DNA from: an uncultured Prevotella sp.
GTDB lineage: Bacteria; Bacteroidota; Bacteroidia; Bacteroidales; Bacteroidaceae
Reading direction: 5' to 3'
Length of the DNA: 64,000 nucleotides
NCBI GenBank assembly: GCA_934272845.1
Contig: CAKQSF010000009.1
Coordinates: 1 to 64,000, forward strand
Shown here: piece after piece, positions 7,130 to 16,560 of the stretch
Layout: every line of letters starts with the position of its first letter
Numbering within the stretch: the stretch's first letter is position 1
Notes under the pieces: generated by a model
Databases searched by the model: none
What the model saw: only the letters and a program-made list of their open reading frames with translations
What the model was told of the DNA's origin: nothing
Position numbers and translations under genes: made by a program

Positions 7130-9208
7130 TTATTTAAACAGGTCAGGAAGGTAATAACCCAGGTGCGGCGGTTGGTTATAAGCAACGTTCTGCCACACTA
7201 TACCCATACGGTAAACATGGTCATGCATCAACGTAGGCACACGATACTGTGTAGGGATATTTGTTGTAAAGATATTGAGATGCGACTTATCACTATTGTC
7301 AAAGAGTATTATCTCTTCTCTCCAATCACCGAAAAGGTCTGCCTGTAGGCACGGTGTAGCCTTGGTACCATTGCATGATGATGAGTTTCCCCAATCGCTT
7401 AGGTCTTTGCCATTAACCTTGATATGCTCCACTTCACTACCGTTCCACTTCGCCACATAGTAACTCTGACGGAACGAAGGTCTTGGCATCATCTCACGAC
7501 GCAGACTGTCTTGCGGCATATTAGCAGGACGTTGCCCACGCCACTCCCCACGTTTCCTGTCACCACGAGGCCCCTGCGTACGCTGAAAGTCATACATAGA
7601 ACTACCTGGCTTCATGCCTCTGCCACCATTACCGAGCAGCTCATCCTGTAAATCTCCGTCCCAATAGATACGGAAGTTCTGCGGAACCCAACCCTCTGTT
7701 TCCTTTATCACGCTACCATCAATGGCATGTACCTTCTTTGAAGCGGAACACCAAAACTCACTGCCACGATGGTTAGGATCGATATCGGCTGCCATTCCAC
7801 GACCAGTGTCGTCATTATCCGTCTCGTGAAAGAGTATCTCTCCGGTACGAGCGTCACGCAAGTCAGAGCCATACGGCTTAGCCTCATGCACCATATAGTA
7901 TTCAAGTCCAGGTCTATCAGGGTCAAGGTCGCCAAGATGTTGTGCATCGCCATGTCCTAAGCCAGTACTGTAAAGCAACGTACCATCATTATTTATAGCC
8001 GCAGAACCGTAAGTTATCTCATCACAACCATCGCCGTCCACGTCAGCAACAGCAAGGCTATGTGCTCCTTGTCCGTAGGCAGTAGCCTTCAATCCCTTTG
8101 CACTTGCTATGGTTTTGCCCTGTGCGTCGGTAAGAGTCCATTCTGATGGCGAGGTACTAGCATGTAACCAGCGTGTAGAAAGTTGCTTACCATCGAAATC
8201 AACTGCCCACAGATACGAACGAGTATAATATCCACGACACATCACCACAGATGGATTCTGCGTCCTTCCACCAAGAAACGCTACACAAGCAAGGTAACGC
8301 TCGCTACGGTTTCCTCTTGTATCTCCCCACTCTTCAGCAGGCTTAGGCGCTCCACCTACGCCAAATGCGCGATTAGGATTATAGTATATAGTATGAATAG
8401 CATGACCGTCTTTTCCGCTGAAAACAGTAAGATATTCTGGTCCCGCTATCACATGTCCGCCTGCGTTACGATAGTCTGCCTCATTATCCGCATTCTTTAT
8501 TGAAGCATCTGTTGCAGCATTGGTAACATAATCGCCATTACCATCCTTTGAACCTGGCGCAGTTTTGCATACCAACTCTGCCTTGCCATCACCGTCAAGG
8601 TCATAAACCATGAACTGAGTGTAATGCGCTCCAGCACGGATATTCTTGCCAAGGCTAACACGCCACATTAAGATGCCAGATGTTTTATAGCAATCTAAGT
8701 ATACTTCTCCTGTATAACCATTATGCGAATTATCGTGAGCGTTGCTTGGATCCCATTTAAGTATTATCTCATATTCACCATCTCCGTCCACATCTGCAGC
8801 AGAACAATCATTTGGAGCATACGAACATGTATTGCCATCAGGCATTGTTTGGTCTATCGGACGAATAAGTGGCACTGACAGATAAGGTTTATCCCACGGC
8901 TGTACCTCTTCACTCGTTTCACTGACTGTACCATTTACCAGTGTCTGCACTGCATAATGACTTTCTGAAGTACCCTCCGCATCAACATAACAGGTTGCAG
9001 ATGACAACGAAGAAGCAATGGTTTCGCCATCACGAAGCAAATTAAACGTTGTGTAAGGAGCGTCAGTTGACAGTAGCCTCCAACTGATAAACATTCCCCT
9101 TTCCGAGGGCAAAGCAACAACTCCACGCGACAAACGCTCCACATAAGTCTGCGCATTAACAGATAATGACAACAGCATGCCGATGGCTAATGATAGAATT
9201 TTTCTCAT
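7130..9208 (-). CDS. Rhamnogalacturonan lyase, PL11 family
   Basis: A 692-residue secreted enzyme that cleaves the rhamnogalacturonan I backbone of pectin by beta-elimination. The ATG at 9208 gives a signal peptide (MRKILSLAIGMLLSLSVNAQ); an upstream in-frame start would fall inside a repeat element. The body shows the eight-bladed propeller of PL11 with repeated calcium-type loops such as DVDGDGEYE, DLDGDGKAE and DVDGDGCDE. Near residues 570-615 there is an Arg/Gly/Pro-rich insertion (QGPRGDRKRGEWRGQRP) that looks out of place in the fold. The two hexuronate-type transporters follow divergently, which fits pectin use. No type IX C-terminal signal was seen. Confidence 0.92.
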   Translation of the reverse strand: MRKILSLAIGMLLSLSVNAQTYVERLSRGVVALPSERGMFISWRLLSTDAPYTTFNLLRDGETIASSLSSATCYVDAEGTSESHYAVQTLVNGTVSETSEEVQPWDKPYLSVPLIRPIDQTMPDGNTCSYAPNDCSAADVDGDGEYEIILKWDPSNAHDNSHNGYTGEVYLDCYKTSGILMWRVSLGKNIRAGAHYTQFMVYDLDGDGKAELVCKTAPGSKDGNGDYVTNAATDASIKNADNEADYRNAGGHVIAGPEYLTVFSGKDGHAIHTIYYNPNRAFGVGGAPKPAEEWGDTRGNRSERYLACVAFLGGRTQNPSVVMCRGYYTRSYLWAVDFDGKQLSTRWLHASTSPSEWTLTDAQGKTIASAKGLKATAYGQGAHSLAVADVDGDGCDEITYGSAAINNDGTLLYSTGLGHGDAQHLGDLDPDRPGLEYYMVHEAKPYGSDLRDARTGEILFHETDNDDTGRGMAADIDPNHRGSEFWCSASKKVHAIDGSVIKETEGWVPQNFRIYWDGDLQDELLGNGGRGMKPGSSMYDFQRTQGPRGDRKRGEWRGQRPANMPQDSLRREMMPRPSFRQSYYVAKWNGSEVEHIKVNGKDLSDWGNSSSCNGTKATPCLQADLFGDWREEIILFDNSDKSHLNIFTTNIPTQYRVPTLMHDHVYRMGIVWQNVAYNQPPHLGYYLPDLFK

Positions 9209-9267
9209 TATATAGTTCTGTTTAGTTAGTTTTATATCTTTGACAAATTTCTTAACTAATAGTTTAA

Positions 9268-9463
9268 AGATGGTTCCATAAATTAACATTGTTATACTTC
9301 TTGGCTATTATCAAAGTCAAAGTATAAGTGAGCAAAGAACTTATGCTGGCATAACGACTGAGTAAACTTACGCTATGGGCCAGGAAAAGACCAAAAGATA
9401 ACAAAACGTCATCACGTTATAAACGCTTTATCTTACGGTAGTAATTTATAGAACAACCCCTAA
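9268..9463 (+). repeat. MITE-like element, copy 1
   Basis: About 196 bp, with inverted ends reading GGTTCCATAAATTAAC on the left and, in reverse complement, GGTTGTTCTATAAATTAC on the right. It resembles the elements at 50762-50957 and 53213-53410 along its length, but is the most diverged copy. It lies between the PL11 gene and the first MFS gene. Confidence 0.75.
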
Positions 9464-9697
9464 TTAACAAAAAGTTTTTAAAACAATAATACAAGAACGG
9501 CAACAAAACTCACGTTCTACTGCCGTTCTCTTTGCCTATATCATGGAAAGCGCATAACCATTACACACTAACCACTTTATCGGCTGTTTAAGTTTGCGTG
9601 GCACAAAGTTAACATTTTTTCTCGTATTATGCAGTAATTTGTGCGTTAACAAACTTTAATTACAATATTGTTACATAAATGTCTGCCATATTTTTAT

Positions 9698-9705
9698 TAA
9701 CTTTG
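9698..9705 (+). promoter_or_regulatory. -7 box of the first MFS gene
   Basis: TAACTTTG matches the Bacteroidota -7 consensus and lies 29 bp before the start at 9735. A TTG at 9668-9670 is too far upstream for ideal spacing, so the promoter may need an activator. Confidence 0.55.
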
Positions 9706-9734
9706 CAGTTGTATAAATATATTAATTAGGTACA

Positions 9735-11210
9735 ATGAGCCCAATACAAACCACAAAGATGAGCAACTACAGATGGACAATATGTTCTCTGCTCTTCATC
9801 GCTACAATGATAAACTACATGGATCGACAGGTTTTGTCGCTCACATGGAATGACTATATTGCTCCAGAATTTGCATGGTGTGACGCTGACTATGGCCGTA
9901 TCACGTCATTCTTTGCACTTGTCTATGCCATTGCAATGCTTTTTGCAGGAACCATTGTGGACAAACTCGGCATGAAGAAGGGCTATGCCATCGCTATGGC
10001 TACCTGGAGTTTCGGTGCCATACTGCACGCTTTCTGTGGCATTGTAACATGTGGATTGCTTACAGACATATGGGTTCTCAGTTTTGATGGAGCAAAAGAA
10101 GTTATGCACGACCTCGCAGTAACCGGACTGCCTATAACTACCACGTCTGTAACACTGTTCATTGTATGCCGTTGTGTTCTTGCTATCGGACAGGCAGGCA
10201 ACTTCCCCGCTGCCGTCACCATAACCGCAGAGTACTTTCCTAAGAAAGACAGAGCATACGCTATCAGTATCTTTAACAACGGAGCATCGGTTGGAGCACT
10301 TATCGCCCCTGTTGCTATTCCGCTATTGGCACGTAACTATGGATGGGAAATGTCATTCTTTATCATTGGTTCCTTCGGTTATCTATGGATTTTAGTATGG
10401 CTTCTTCTTTACAAGAAACCTAACGATTCCTCATACGTTAATATGGCAGAACAAGCCTATATCACACAAGACGAAAGGAAAAAACATAACAATACCCAAG
10501 CAAACAATACCACACTGGTCCCAGAAGGTTCAGGAAAAAGCATCAGTATATGGAATGGTCTCAAGCGAAAAGAGACCTGGGGACTAATTGCTGGTAAATT
10601 TATGACAGACGGAGCATGGTGGTTTTTCCTATTTTGGACACCAGTTTACATATCCGATTTCTACGGATATACAACCGATTCACCAATGAGTATGTCACTC
10701 ATCGTGGTACTTTACCTCATCTCCATGTTATCAATTGCAGGTGCATATCTGCCAACTTACTTCATAAACAAACACGCACTGTCGCCTACCGCCAGTCGTG
10801 CACGCTCCATGCTTATATTTGCTCTCATACAATTTGTAGGCATTATAGCAGTACCTGTTGGTGAAATATCACCATGGCTTTTTGTCATAGTAATCGGTAT
10901 ACAGGCAGCCTCACACCAAAGTTGGTCAGCCAACCTGTTCTCTATGGTAGGTGACTACTTCCCAAAAAATTCCATTGCCACCATAACAGGTATCATTGGC
11001 TTTGCAGGAGGAATATCATCATATCTTATTATGAGATACTCAGGCAGTCTGTTTACATACGCTGAGAACCTCGGTATGGCCTTTTCATTCGCTGATTACA
11101 GAGGAAAACAGGCTGCATACATGATAGTCTTCTGTGCTATCACAGTAATGTACATAACAGGTTGGGCCATAATGAAACTCATCTTGAGCACATCGAAATC
11201 AAAAAAATAA
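9735..11210 (+). CDS. MFS transporter, hexuronate-type (paralogue 1)
   Basis: The 491-residue protein has twelve predicted membrane helices and belongs to the anion:cation symporter branch of the major facilitator superfamily, which includes hexuronate transporters such as ExuT. The first helix carries NYMDRQVLSLTW and the helix 2-3 loop carries DKLGMKKGY, both typical. A second gene, 11511-12968, encodes a close paralogue with the same N-terminal pattern. Between them the 3' end of this gene is tandemly duplicated. With the PL11 lyase and the PfkB kinase nearby, uptake of pectin-derived uronates is a reasonable inference; the exact substrate is unknown. Confidence 0.88.
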   Translation: MSPIQTTKMSNYRWTICSLLFIATMINYMDRQVLSLTWNDYIAPEFAWCDADYGRITSFFALVYAIAMLFAGTIVDKLGMKKGYAIAMATWSFGAILHAFCGIVTCGLLTDIWVLSFDGAKEVMHDLAVTGLPITTTSVTLFIVCRCVLAIGQAGNFPAAVTITAEYFPKKDRAYAISIFNNGASVGALIAPVAIPLLARNYGWEMSFFIIGSFGYLWILVWLLLYKKPNDSSYVNMAEQAYITQDERKKHNNTQANNTTLVPEGSGKSISIWNGLKRKETWGLIAGKFMTDGAWWFFLFWTPVYISDFYGYTTDSPMSMSLIVVLYLISMLSIAGAYLPTYFINKHALSPTASRARSMLIFALIQFVGIIAVPVGEISPWLFVIVIGIQAASHQSWSANLFSMVGDYFPKNSIATITGIIGFAGGISSYLIMRYSGSLFTYAENLGMAFSFADYRGKQAAYMIVFCAITVMYITGWAIMKLILSTSKSKK

Positions 11211-11310
11211 TAACATTTACGAATAAATAGAAGTTAACGAAACTCATCATGAGCACATCGAAATCCAGATAGTAATAACAAACATGAATAAATAGAAGTT
11301 AACGAAACTA
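11174..11310 (+). repeat. 65-bp tandem duplication of a gene end
   Basis: A 65-bp unit starting at 11174 inside the MFS gene (encoding KLILSTSKSKK and the stop) is repeated from 11239, and a fragment starts again at 11304. The copies share GAGCACATCGAAATC and GAATAAATAGAAGTTAAC. The original stop codon lies in the first unit, so the protein is unaffected. Confidence 0.85.
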
Positions 11311-11399
11311 TTATACGGAATTAGACTGTAGGATGATAAAGTTTGTTAAATAAAGTAACAGATGTTACCTCATCTTTATATTATTACAATATTATTTCG

Positions 11400-11407
11400 T
11401 AACTTTG
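11400..11407 (+). promoter_or_regulatory. -7 box of the second MFS gene
   Basis: TAACTTTG lies 103 bp before the start at 11511, so the leader would be about 100 nt. Just upstream (11355-11368) is GTAACAGATGTTAC, a short palindrome that could be an operator. Confidence 0.5.
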
Positions 11408-11510
11408 CATAAAACGTGTTATCAGTAACCTACCAAGATAAAACTAACTATCTTTAAAAAGCCTAAACCTGATAACGCCTAAGGATGAAAACAAATAACA
11501 ATACTAATCA

Positions 11511-12968
11511 ATGAGTTCAGTCACTACAAACAAAATGTCCAACTTTCGTTGGGTTATCTGTGCCTTGCTATTCTTAGCAACCACAGTGAATTACATGGAC
11601 AGACAGGTTCTGTCACTTACATGGAAAGACTTCATCGCTCCAGAATTTCACTGGACCGACGATGACTACGGTACGATTACCGGATGTTTCTCTATTTTTT
11701 ATGCCATAGCAAACCTCTTCGCTGGCAAGTTCGTTGATTGGATGGGCACGAAGAAGGGTTACCTTATCGCCATTCTTGTATGGTCTACAGGTGCAGTAAT
11801 GCACGCTGGATGCGGATGGGTAGCCATGCAAATAGAGGGTTATGACTCAATAGAAGCACTCAGAATGGTTCAGAAGGGTTCTGACGCAGCAGTAGCAATC
11901 GCTACCATTAGCGTATGGCTCTTCCTCTCATGCCGTCTTATCCTTGCTGCTGGTGAGGCAGGAAACTTCCCTGCAGCCATCAAGGTTACAGCAGAATTCT
12001 TCCCAAAGAAGGACCGTGCATTCGCTACTTCAATCTTCAATAGTGGTGCCTCTATCGGTGCTCTCGCTGCACCTGCCACTATACCTATCCTTGCTCGCGC
12101 AATGGGATGGGAATGGGCATTCATCATTATCGGTGTATTAGGCTACGTTTGGATGGGTTTCTGGGTATGGCTTTATGAGAAACCAGCCAAGAGTCCGTTC
12201 GTAAACCAGGCTGAGTTGAACTACATCGAGCAGGATGAAGATACAGTAGAGGCTCCTGTCGAGCAGGAAACAGAAGAAGAAGAGAAGACTATTGGCTTCT
12301 TCAAGTGCTTCTGTTACCGTCAGACTTGGTCCTTCATCATGGGTAAGTTCATGACAGATGGTGTATGGTGGTTCTTCCTTTTCTGGGCACCTGCATACTT
12401 CTCTGACCAGTACGGATATACATCAGACTCCACTATGGCAATCATGCTTATCTTTACGCTTTATACTATCGTAACAGTCCTTAGTATCGGTGGTGGTTAT
12501 CTTCCAACATACTTCGTTGATAAGAAGGGCATGAACCCATACATAGGCCGCATGCGTGCTATGCTTATCTTCGCTTGCTTCCCACTGTTGGGTCTTATTG
12601 CGCAACCAATGGGTGAGTACAGTGCATGGTGGCCAGCAATAATCATCGGTCTTCTTGGTGCAGGTCACCAGGCATGGTCAGCCAACCTTTACTCTACTGT
12701 TAGTGATATGTTCCCTAAATCAACCATCGCCACTATCACAGGTATCGGTGCTATGGCAGGCGGTATCGGTTCATTCCTTATCAACAAGGGTTCAGGTATG
12801 CTCTTCACATACGCTGAAGGTCAGGGCAGCGCATTCTCATTCATGGGCTTTGACGGCAAACCTGCTGGCTACATGATTATATTCTGTATCTGCGCCGTAG
12901 CCTACCTCATCGGTTGGGTAATCATGAAGGCACTCGTACCTAAGTACAAGCCTATCGTTGTTGAATAA
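11511..12968 (+). CDS. MFS transporter, hexuronate-type (paralogue 2)
   Basis: The 485-residue protein is a twelve-helix transporter of the same hexuronate-like family as the gene before it; both begin with a short tail, then MSN(F/Y)RW and the NYMDRQVLSLTW motif. The central loop differs, being acidic here (residues about 238-258, rich in Glu). Its codons are the strongly biased kind seen in highly expressed genes (GGT, CGT, CTT), more so than in paralogue 1. That suggests this is the main transporter and paralogue 1 a specialised or older copy. A good terminator follows at 13000-13031. Confidence 0.88.
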   Translation: MSSVTTNKMSNFRWVICALLFLATTVNYMDRQVLSLTWKDFIAPEFHWTDDDYGTITGCFSIFYAIANLFAGKFVDWMGTKKGYLIAILVWSTGAVMHAGCGWVAMQIEGYDSIEALRMVQKGSDAAVAIATISVWLFLSCRLILAAGEAGNFPAAIKVTAEFFPKKDRAFATSIFNSGASIGALAAPATIPILARAMGWEWAFIIIGVLGYVWMGFWVWLYEKPAKSPFVNQAELNYIEQDEDTVEAPVEQETEEEEKTIGFFKCFCYRQTWSFIMGKFMTDGVWWFFLFWAPAYFSDQYGYTSDSTMAIMLIFTLYTIVTVLSIGGGYLPTYFVDKKGMNPYIGRMRAMLIFACFPLLGLIAQPMGEYSAWWPAIIIGLLGAGHQAWSANLYSTVSDMFPKSTIATITGIGAMAGGIGSFLINKGSGMLFTYAEGQGSAFSFMGFDGKPAGYMIIFCICAVAYLIGWVIMKALVPKYKPIVVE

Positions 12969-12999
12969 ACAATAACAAGAAATACACTTACTAACATAT

Positions 13000-13031
13000 A
13001 AAAGCCTCGTAGCGTTTGCTACGAGGCTTTT
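13000..13031 (+). terminator. Terminator after the second MFS gene
   Basis: A 14-bp perfect stem (13000-13013 with 13018-13031, AAAAGCCTCGTAGC) with a 4-base loop, ending in a T run. Confidence 0.9.
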
Positions 13032-13059
13032 ATCGTTTAAGAAGCATAACACGTTGATT

Positions 13060-13355
13060 TAATTTAACCATATCAAATGTAACCATCTGAGAAGTACCGT
13101 CAGATATAAAAATTTTATTTATGATAAATGTGGGCTGTAGCCCTAACATATACGTAGACCAGGGCACCGTCCTATGGTAATGGTAGGTTAAGTGGGGCAC
13201 TCTGTCCTCGGCTTTGCCGCTTGCCTTTGCAAGAAGGGTAAAAGTTCTAACACTATACATAAATAGACTGCTGTCCCTACAGGGCGCATTATATATAAGA
13301 TATATCCCCATAGCGGTGCCCTGTGCTATGTACATGTTGGGTCTACAGACCGATA
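13060..13355. repeat. Non-coding GC-patchy repeat-like region
   Basis: This stretch holds short hairpin-prone blocks such as GTGGGCTGTAGCCC, GTCCCTACAGGGC and GGGTCTACAGACC, separated by AT-rich DNA. An open frame of 101 codons on the minus strand has no start context and an implausible protein sequence. The blocks resemble degenerate copies of the extragenic repeats common in this phylum. I see no gene here. Confidence 0.5.
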
Positions 13356-13376
13356 ATTACACCAACGAGTAAACAT

Positions 13377-13811
13377 ACTTACGCTACATGATGTAATGGA
13401 TATTGCTCGACCGAGCCTATACTTACGCTACATGATGTAATAAGTATTGCTCGACTGAGCCTTTACTTACGCTACATGATGTAATAAGTATTGCTCGACA
13501 GAACCTATACTTACGCTACATGATGTAATAAGTATTGCTCATCAGAACCTATACTTACGCTATATGATGTAATAAGTATTGCTCGACTGAACCTATACTT
13601 ACGCTATATGATGTAATAAGTATTGCTCATCAGAACCTATACTTACGCTATATTATGTAATAAGTATTGCTCGACTGAACCTATACTTACGCTATATGAT
13701 GTAATGGATATTGCTCGACTGAACCTATACTTACGCTACATGATGTAATAAGTATTGCTCGACTGAGCCTATACTTATGCTACATGATGTAATAAGTATT
13801 GCTCGACAGAG
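13377..13811. repeat. 44-bp tandem repeat array (about ten units)
   Basis: Units start every 44 bp from 13377 to 13773. Each begins ACTTACGCTACATGATGTAA, containing the palindrome TACATGATGTA, followed by a segment like TATTGCTCGACTGAGCCT. Single-base variants are shared between non-adjacent units (TATATGATGTAA, GCTCATCAGAAC), pointing to repeated duplication. It fills the convergent gap between the second MFS gene (+) and the kinase gene (-). Confidence 0.95.
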
Positions 13812-13854
13812 TTAACACATTTACGCAAGAGTGCCTCTTAAAACGCACGTTAAC

Positions 13855-14778
13855 CTATCTACAATCGCTTATAAAGCCCTTTGGGATATAGTTATCTAAC
13901 GACTGACAAACAGCAGCAGAGAAGCACTGTCCTTTGGCTATGAGCGGAGACCATTGCTCCTTAGACATTAATTGAAAAGAATCAGCATGCAATATATCGT
14001 TTTTTACTACACCATAACAGAATCCTGCATTGAAGTTATCACCTGCTCCAATTGTGCTTACAGTCTTAATGTTTTTTGCTGGGAAAGAGGTCTTAACAGT
14101 AGGTGTACGCAATTCTATAGGTTCCGCAGCGTTAGTATAAATAAAACACTTGCAGTATGGCGCGATATGTTCATCGTATAACTTGTCAACATCTCTCGAA
14201 CCGAAAAGAATTTCAAAGTCTTCAGCAGAGCCTCTCACTACAGTTGCAAGGCGCATGTTCTCTAATATATTCTCAAAAGTATCAGGAATATCCTTTACAT
14301 GCGATGCACGGAAGTTTACATCATAATACAGTATTGCGCCATTTTCCTTTGCTTTATGCAGAAAAGCGGATACATATCCATGCAGTTTGGGATTAATTGC
14401 GAAGAAAGAACCAAAGAGAACCACGTCCCCTTCATTTACTTGTGGCATATTCTTGTGCATGGACAGTACCTCGTGGTTTTTATAAAACTGGTATTGTGCA
14501 TCGTTCTTCTCATCAAGAAACGCGAGCGAAAGGTGCGACTGTGTTCCCTTATGCCTAAACACGTAAGACGTATCCACATTATTATCTCTCAAAAAGTTCG
14601 TTACAATATCACCCACATGGTCATCCCCCACCTCCGTAGCCATCACGCAAGGTAATCCTGCTCGTCCTATAGATATTATAGCATTAAAGGCAGAACCACC
14701 TGGCACCGCCTTCAAGGGTTGATCATTACGGAAAATAATGTCAAGAACAGTCTCCCCCACTCCAATTATCTTTCTCAT
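13855..14778 (-). CDS. PfkB-family sugar kinase (fructokinase-like)
   Basis: The 307-residue protein is a ribokinase/PfkB-family kinase, which phosphorylates a sugar using ATP. It shows the N-terminal substrate motif PGGSAFNAIISIGRAG (residues about 26-41) and the C-terminal ATP-site motif TIGAGDNFNAGF with the catalytic Asp near residue 245. Annotated relatives are called fructokinases, but 2-keto-3-deoxygluconate kinases have the same layout, and that would fit the nearby uronate transporters. The substrate cannot be decided from sequence alone. It is transcribed alone, towards the 44-bp array. Confidence 0.88.
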   Translation of the reverse strand: MRKIIGVGETVLDIIFRNDQPLKAVPGGSAFNAIISIGRAGLPCVMATEVGDDHVGDIVTNFLRDNNVDTSYVFRHKGTQSHLSLAFLDEKNDAQYQFYKNHEVLSMHKNMPQVNEGDVVLFGSFFAINPKLHGYVSAFLHKAKENGAILYYDVNFRASHVKDIPDTFENILENMRLATVVRGSAEDFEILFGSRDVDKLYDEHIAPYCKCFIYTNAAEPIELRTPTVKTSFPAKNIKTVSTIGAGDNFNAGFCYGVVKNDILHADSFQLMSKEQWSPLIAKGQCFSAAVCQSLDNYIPKGFISDCR

Positions 14779-14941
14779 ATCAATACAACAGTTTTATATA
14801 ATGTATTCCATATAGTAACAATACGATAATACTCTTACGCACAACTATCATCTTTACGTTTGGAAATACTACTAATAGCCAATGTAAAGACGCAGCAAAT
14901 CAATACGAAACCAGCATTAACCCTTCTCTATAAAAACAGAA

Positions 14942-14970
14942 AACCCTTCAGAGCATTACTCTGAAGGGTT
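14942..14970 (-). terminator. Terminator after the ompA-like gene
   Basis: A 12-bp perfect stem (14942-14953 with 14959-14970, AACCCTTCAGAG) followed on the minus strand by TTCTGTTTTTATAG. It ends the transcript of the gene whose stop is at 14996. Confidence 0.85.
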
Positions 14971-14995
14971 ATATTGTTTAACTAAGAGTTATAAT

Positions 14996-16132
14996 TTACT
15001 TAGTAGTGTCGTTGAAGAGAGCAACACGGTTGAACTCAACCTGATCGAAGAGTTTGTCTGTAGCACCAAGACCTTCAGTCTCGATACGGTCAGCAGCGAT
15101 CTTGTACTTCTTAACGAGGATGTTCTTAACTGCGTTAGCACGAGCCTCAGAAATCTTCTGGTTAACTTCCTTAGAACCTTCTGGTGAAGCGTAACCTGAG
15201 ATCTTAACCTTAGAATCCTTGTTGTTCTTCATGTACTTAGCGATCATCTCGATGTTAGGAAGTTGGCTCTTCTCAACAACAGACTTACCCTGTGCGAATA
15301 CAACAGATGGCTGGAGGTTAGCAACCTTAGCCTCAACTACTGGAGCTGGCTTGTTCTGGCAATCGTTAAGAGCCTTCTGGAGTTCAGCGATCTTAGCGTC
15401 CTTAGCGGCAGCAGAAGCCTTAGCAGCGTCTACGTCAGAACGGAGTGAGTTAATCTTAGCGTTGAGACCATCGATCTCAGACTGATCACGGAGCTGCTCG
15501 ATAGCGAAGTTGTGCTTACCGTTAGAGCATCCGAACTTGTAGTTAACACCAGCCTTAACTGAGAACACAGCGTCGTTGATGTTGTACTTGAAGCTGTTAA
15601 CAGACTTGTCGTTAACATATACGAGAGAAGGCTCTACGTATGCCTGCCACTGCTTGTCACCACCGAAGTTGTAAGCGAAGTCAAGAGCAACCTTTGTATT
15701 AACGAAATCTTTATCAGATGGGAAAGCGTGTCCCCAACCGAAGCCACCGAGAGCGATTACTTCGAAGTTACGTGGCTCACCTTTGTAACCAGCGAAGAGG
15801 TTCATAAGGTTTGCAGTACCGAGGAGGTTTACGTCAAGACCATTAACGAAAGTCTTAGAAACCTGATAAGCGCAGTCACCCTTGTGAGCGTTGAAGTAAG
15901 CATCAGCCTCAAGTGCTACGCCAAATACTGTTGTGAAGTTCTTACCAGCGCGAATGCCGAACTGTGGAGCGAATACGTCGAAAGAACGATCACCTGTTAC
16001 AGATGTAGATGCACCAGCATTTACACCAACATAGATGTTGTCACCTGCCTTAGAAGCTGTAACTGCAGTCTTCTGAGCGCTTGCAGAAACTGCCATAGCA
16101 GCTGCTGCGATAAACATTGCAATCTTTTTCAT
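14996..16132 (-). CDS. OmpA-family outer membrane protein
   Basis: A 378-residue outer membrane protein. A signal peptide (ending VSASAQ) is followed by a beta-barrel of about 190 residues, an alpha-helical linker (residues about 205-265, heptad-like, starting EQLRDQSEIDGL) and a C-terminal OmpA domain (about 275-378) with SGYASPEGS and the basic EARANAV helix that binds peptidoglycan. It anchors the outer membrane to the wall. Codon use is highly biased, as expected for a major envelope protein. Transcription starts from the strong promoter at 16262-16293, giving an untranslated leader of about 120 nt, which could be regulatory. Confidence 0.92.
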   Translation of the reverse strand: MKKIAMFIAAAAMAVSASAQKTAVTASKAGDNIYVGVNAGASTSVTGDRSFDVFAPQFGIRAGKNFTTVFGVALEADAYFNAHKGDCAYQVSKTFVNGLDVNLLGTANLMNLFAGYKGEPRNFEVIALGGFGWGHAFPSDKDFVNTKVALDFAYNFGGDKQWQAYVEPSLVYVNDKSVNSFKYNINDAVFSVKAGVNYKFGCSNGKHNFAIEQLRDQSEIDGLNAKINSLRSDVDAAKASAAAKDAKIAELQKALNDCQNKPAPVVEAKVANLQPSVVFAQGKSVVEKSQLPNIEMIAKYMKNNKDSKVKISGYASPEGSKEVNQKISEARANAVKNILVKKYKIAADRIETEGLGATDKLFDQVEFNRVALFNDTTK

Positions 16133-16261
16133 TGTAATAATAATAAGAAGATTTTGAAAATATTATCTTTGCCATTTAACAAATGATTACCGTTTAAAGT
16201 ACACTATCTTACAGTTTCAGTTTTAACCTTTCGTACAACGGCTTCTCATCGTTTTGTGCTG

Positions 16262-16293
16262 CAAAATTACTATAAACCTTTCAGTCAAACAAA
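16262..16293 (-). promoter_or_regulatory. Promoter of the ompA-like gene
   Basis: On the minus strand TTTG (16293-16290) is followed after 20 bp by TAATTTTG (16269-16262), a near-ideal match to the Bacteroidota promoter consensus. The start site should be near 16256, over 120 nt before the gene. Confidence 0.75.
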
Positions 16294-16450
16294 ACTTTTA
16301 TATAAACAAAAGCACATATTACCTCTTTTCTTGATGTATATCAACAAAACCGACCATACATAGCAGAAAAACTATAGCAATTACTATCAGTTTTTAACTT
16401 TATAACTACGAAAAGGGGTACTTAATAGTAGGTTATTGAAAAAAAATTAT

Positions 16451-16458
16451 TAATTTTG
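16451..16458 (+). promoter_or_regulatory. -7 box upstream of the YfhO gene
   Basis: TAATTTTG fits the -7 consensus; no clear -33 element lies at the right distance. The leader to the GTG start at 16561 would be about 95 nt. Confidence 0.5.
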
Positions 16459-16560
16459 CATTTCGTAAACACCTTATTATACACAGGGAAAGAGTAAGAA
16501 AGGTTGTTTCAAAGCCTATCACAAGAAATACGAAAACAAAACAAAAATACATTTATACAC

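Noticed and set aside
9735..12968. The two MFS genes as one broken gene
   Set aside because: Both are complete twelve-helix proteins with their own starts, stops and -7 boxes, so they are paralogues.
13030..13335. A 101-codon minus-strand reading frame
   Set aside because: It covers hairpin-prone repeat DNA and has no start context or recognisable protein features.
13377..13811. CRISPR array
   Set aside because: The units are contiguous 44-bp repeats with no variable spacers, and no cas genes are present. The same holds for the arrays at 6811 and 31485.
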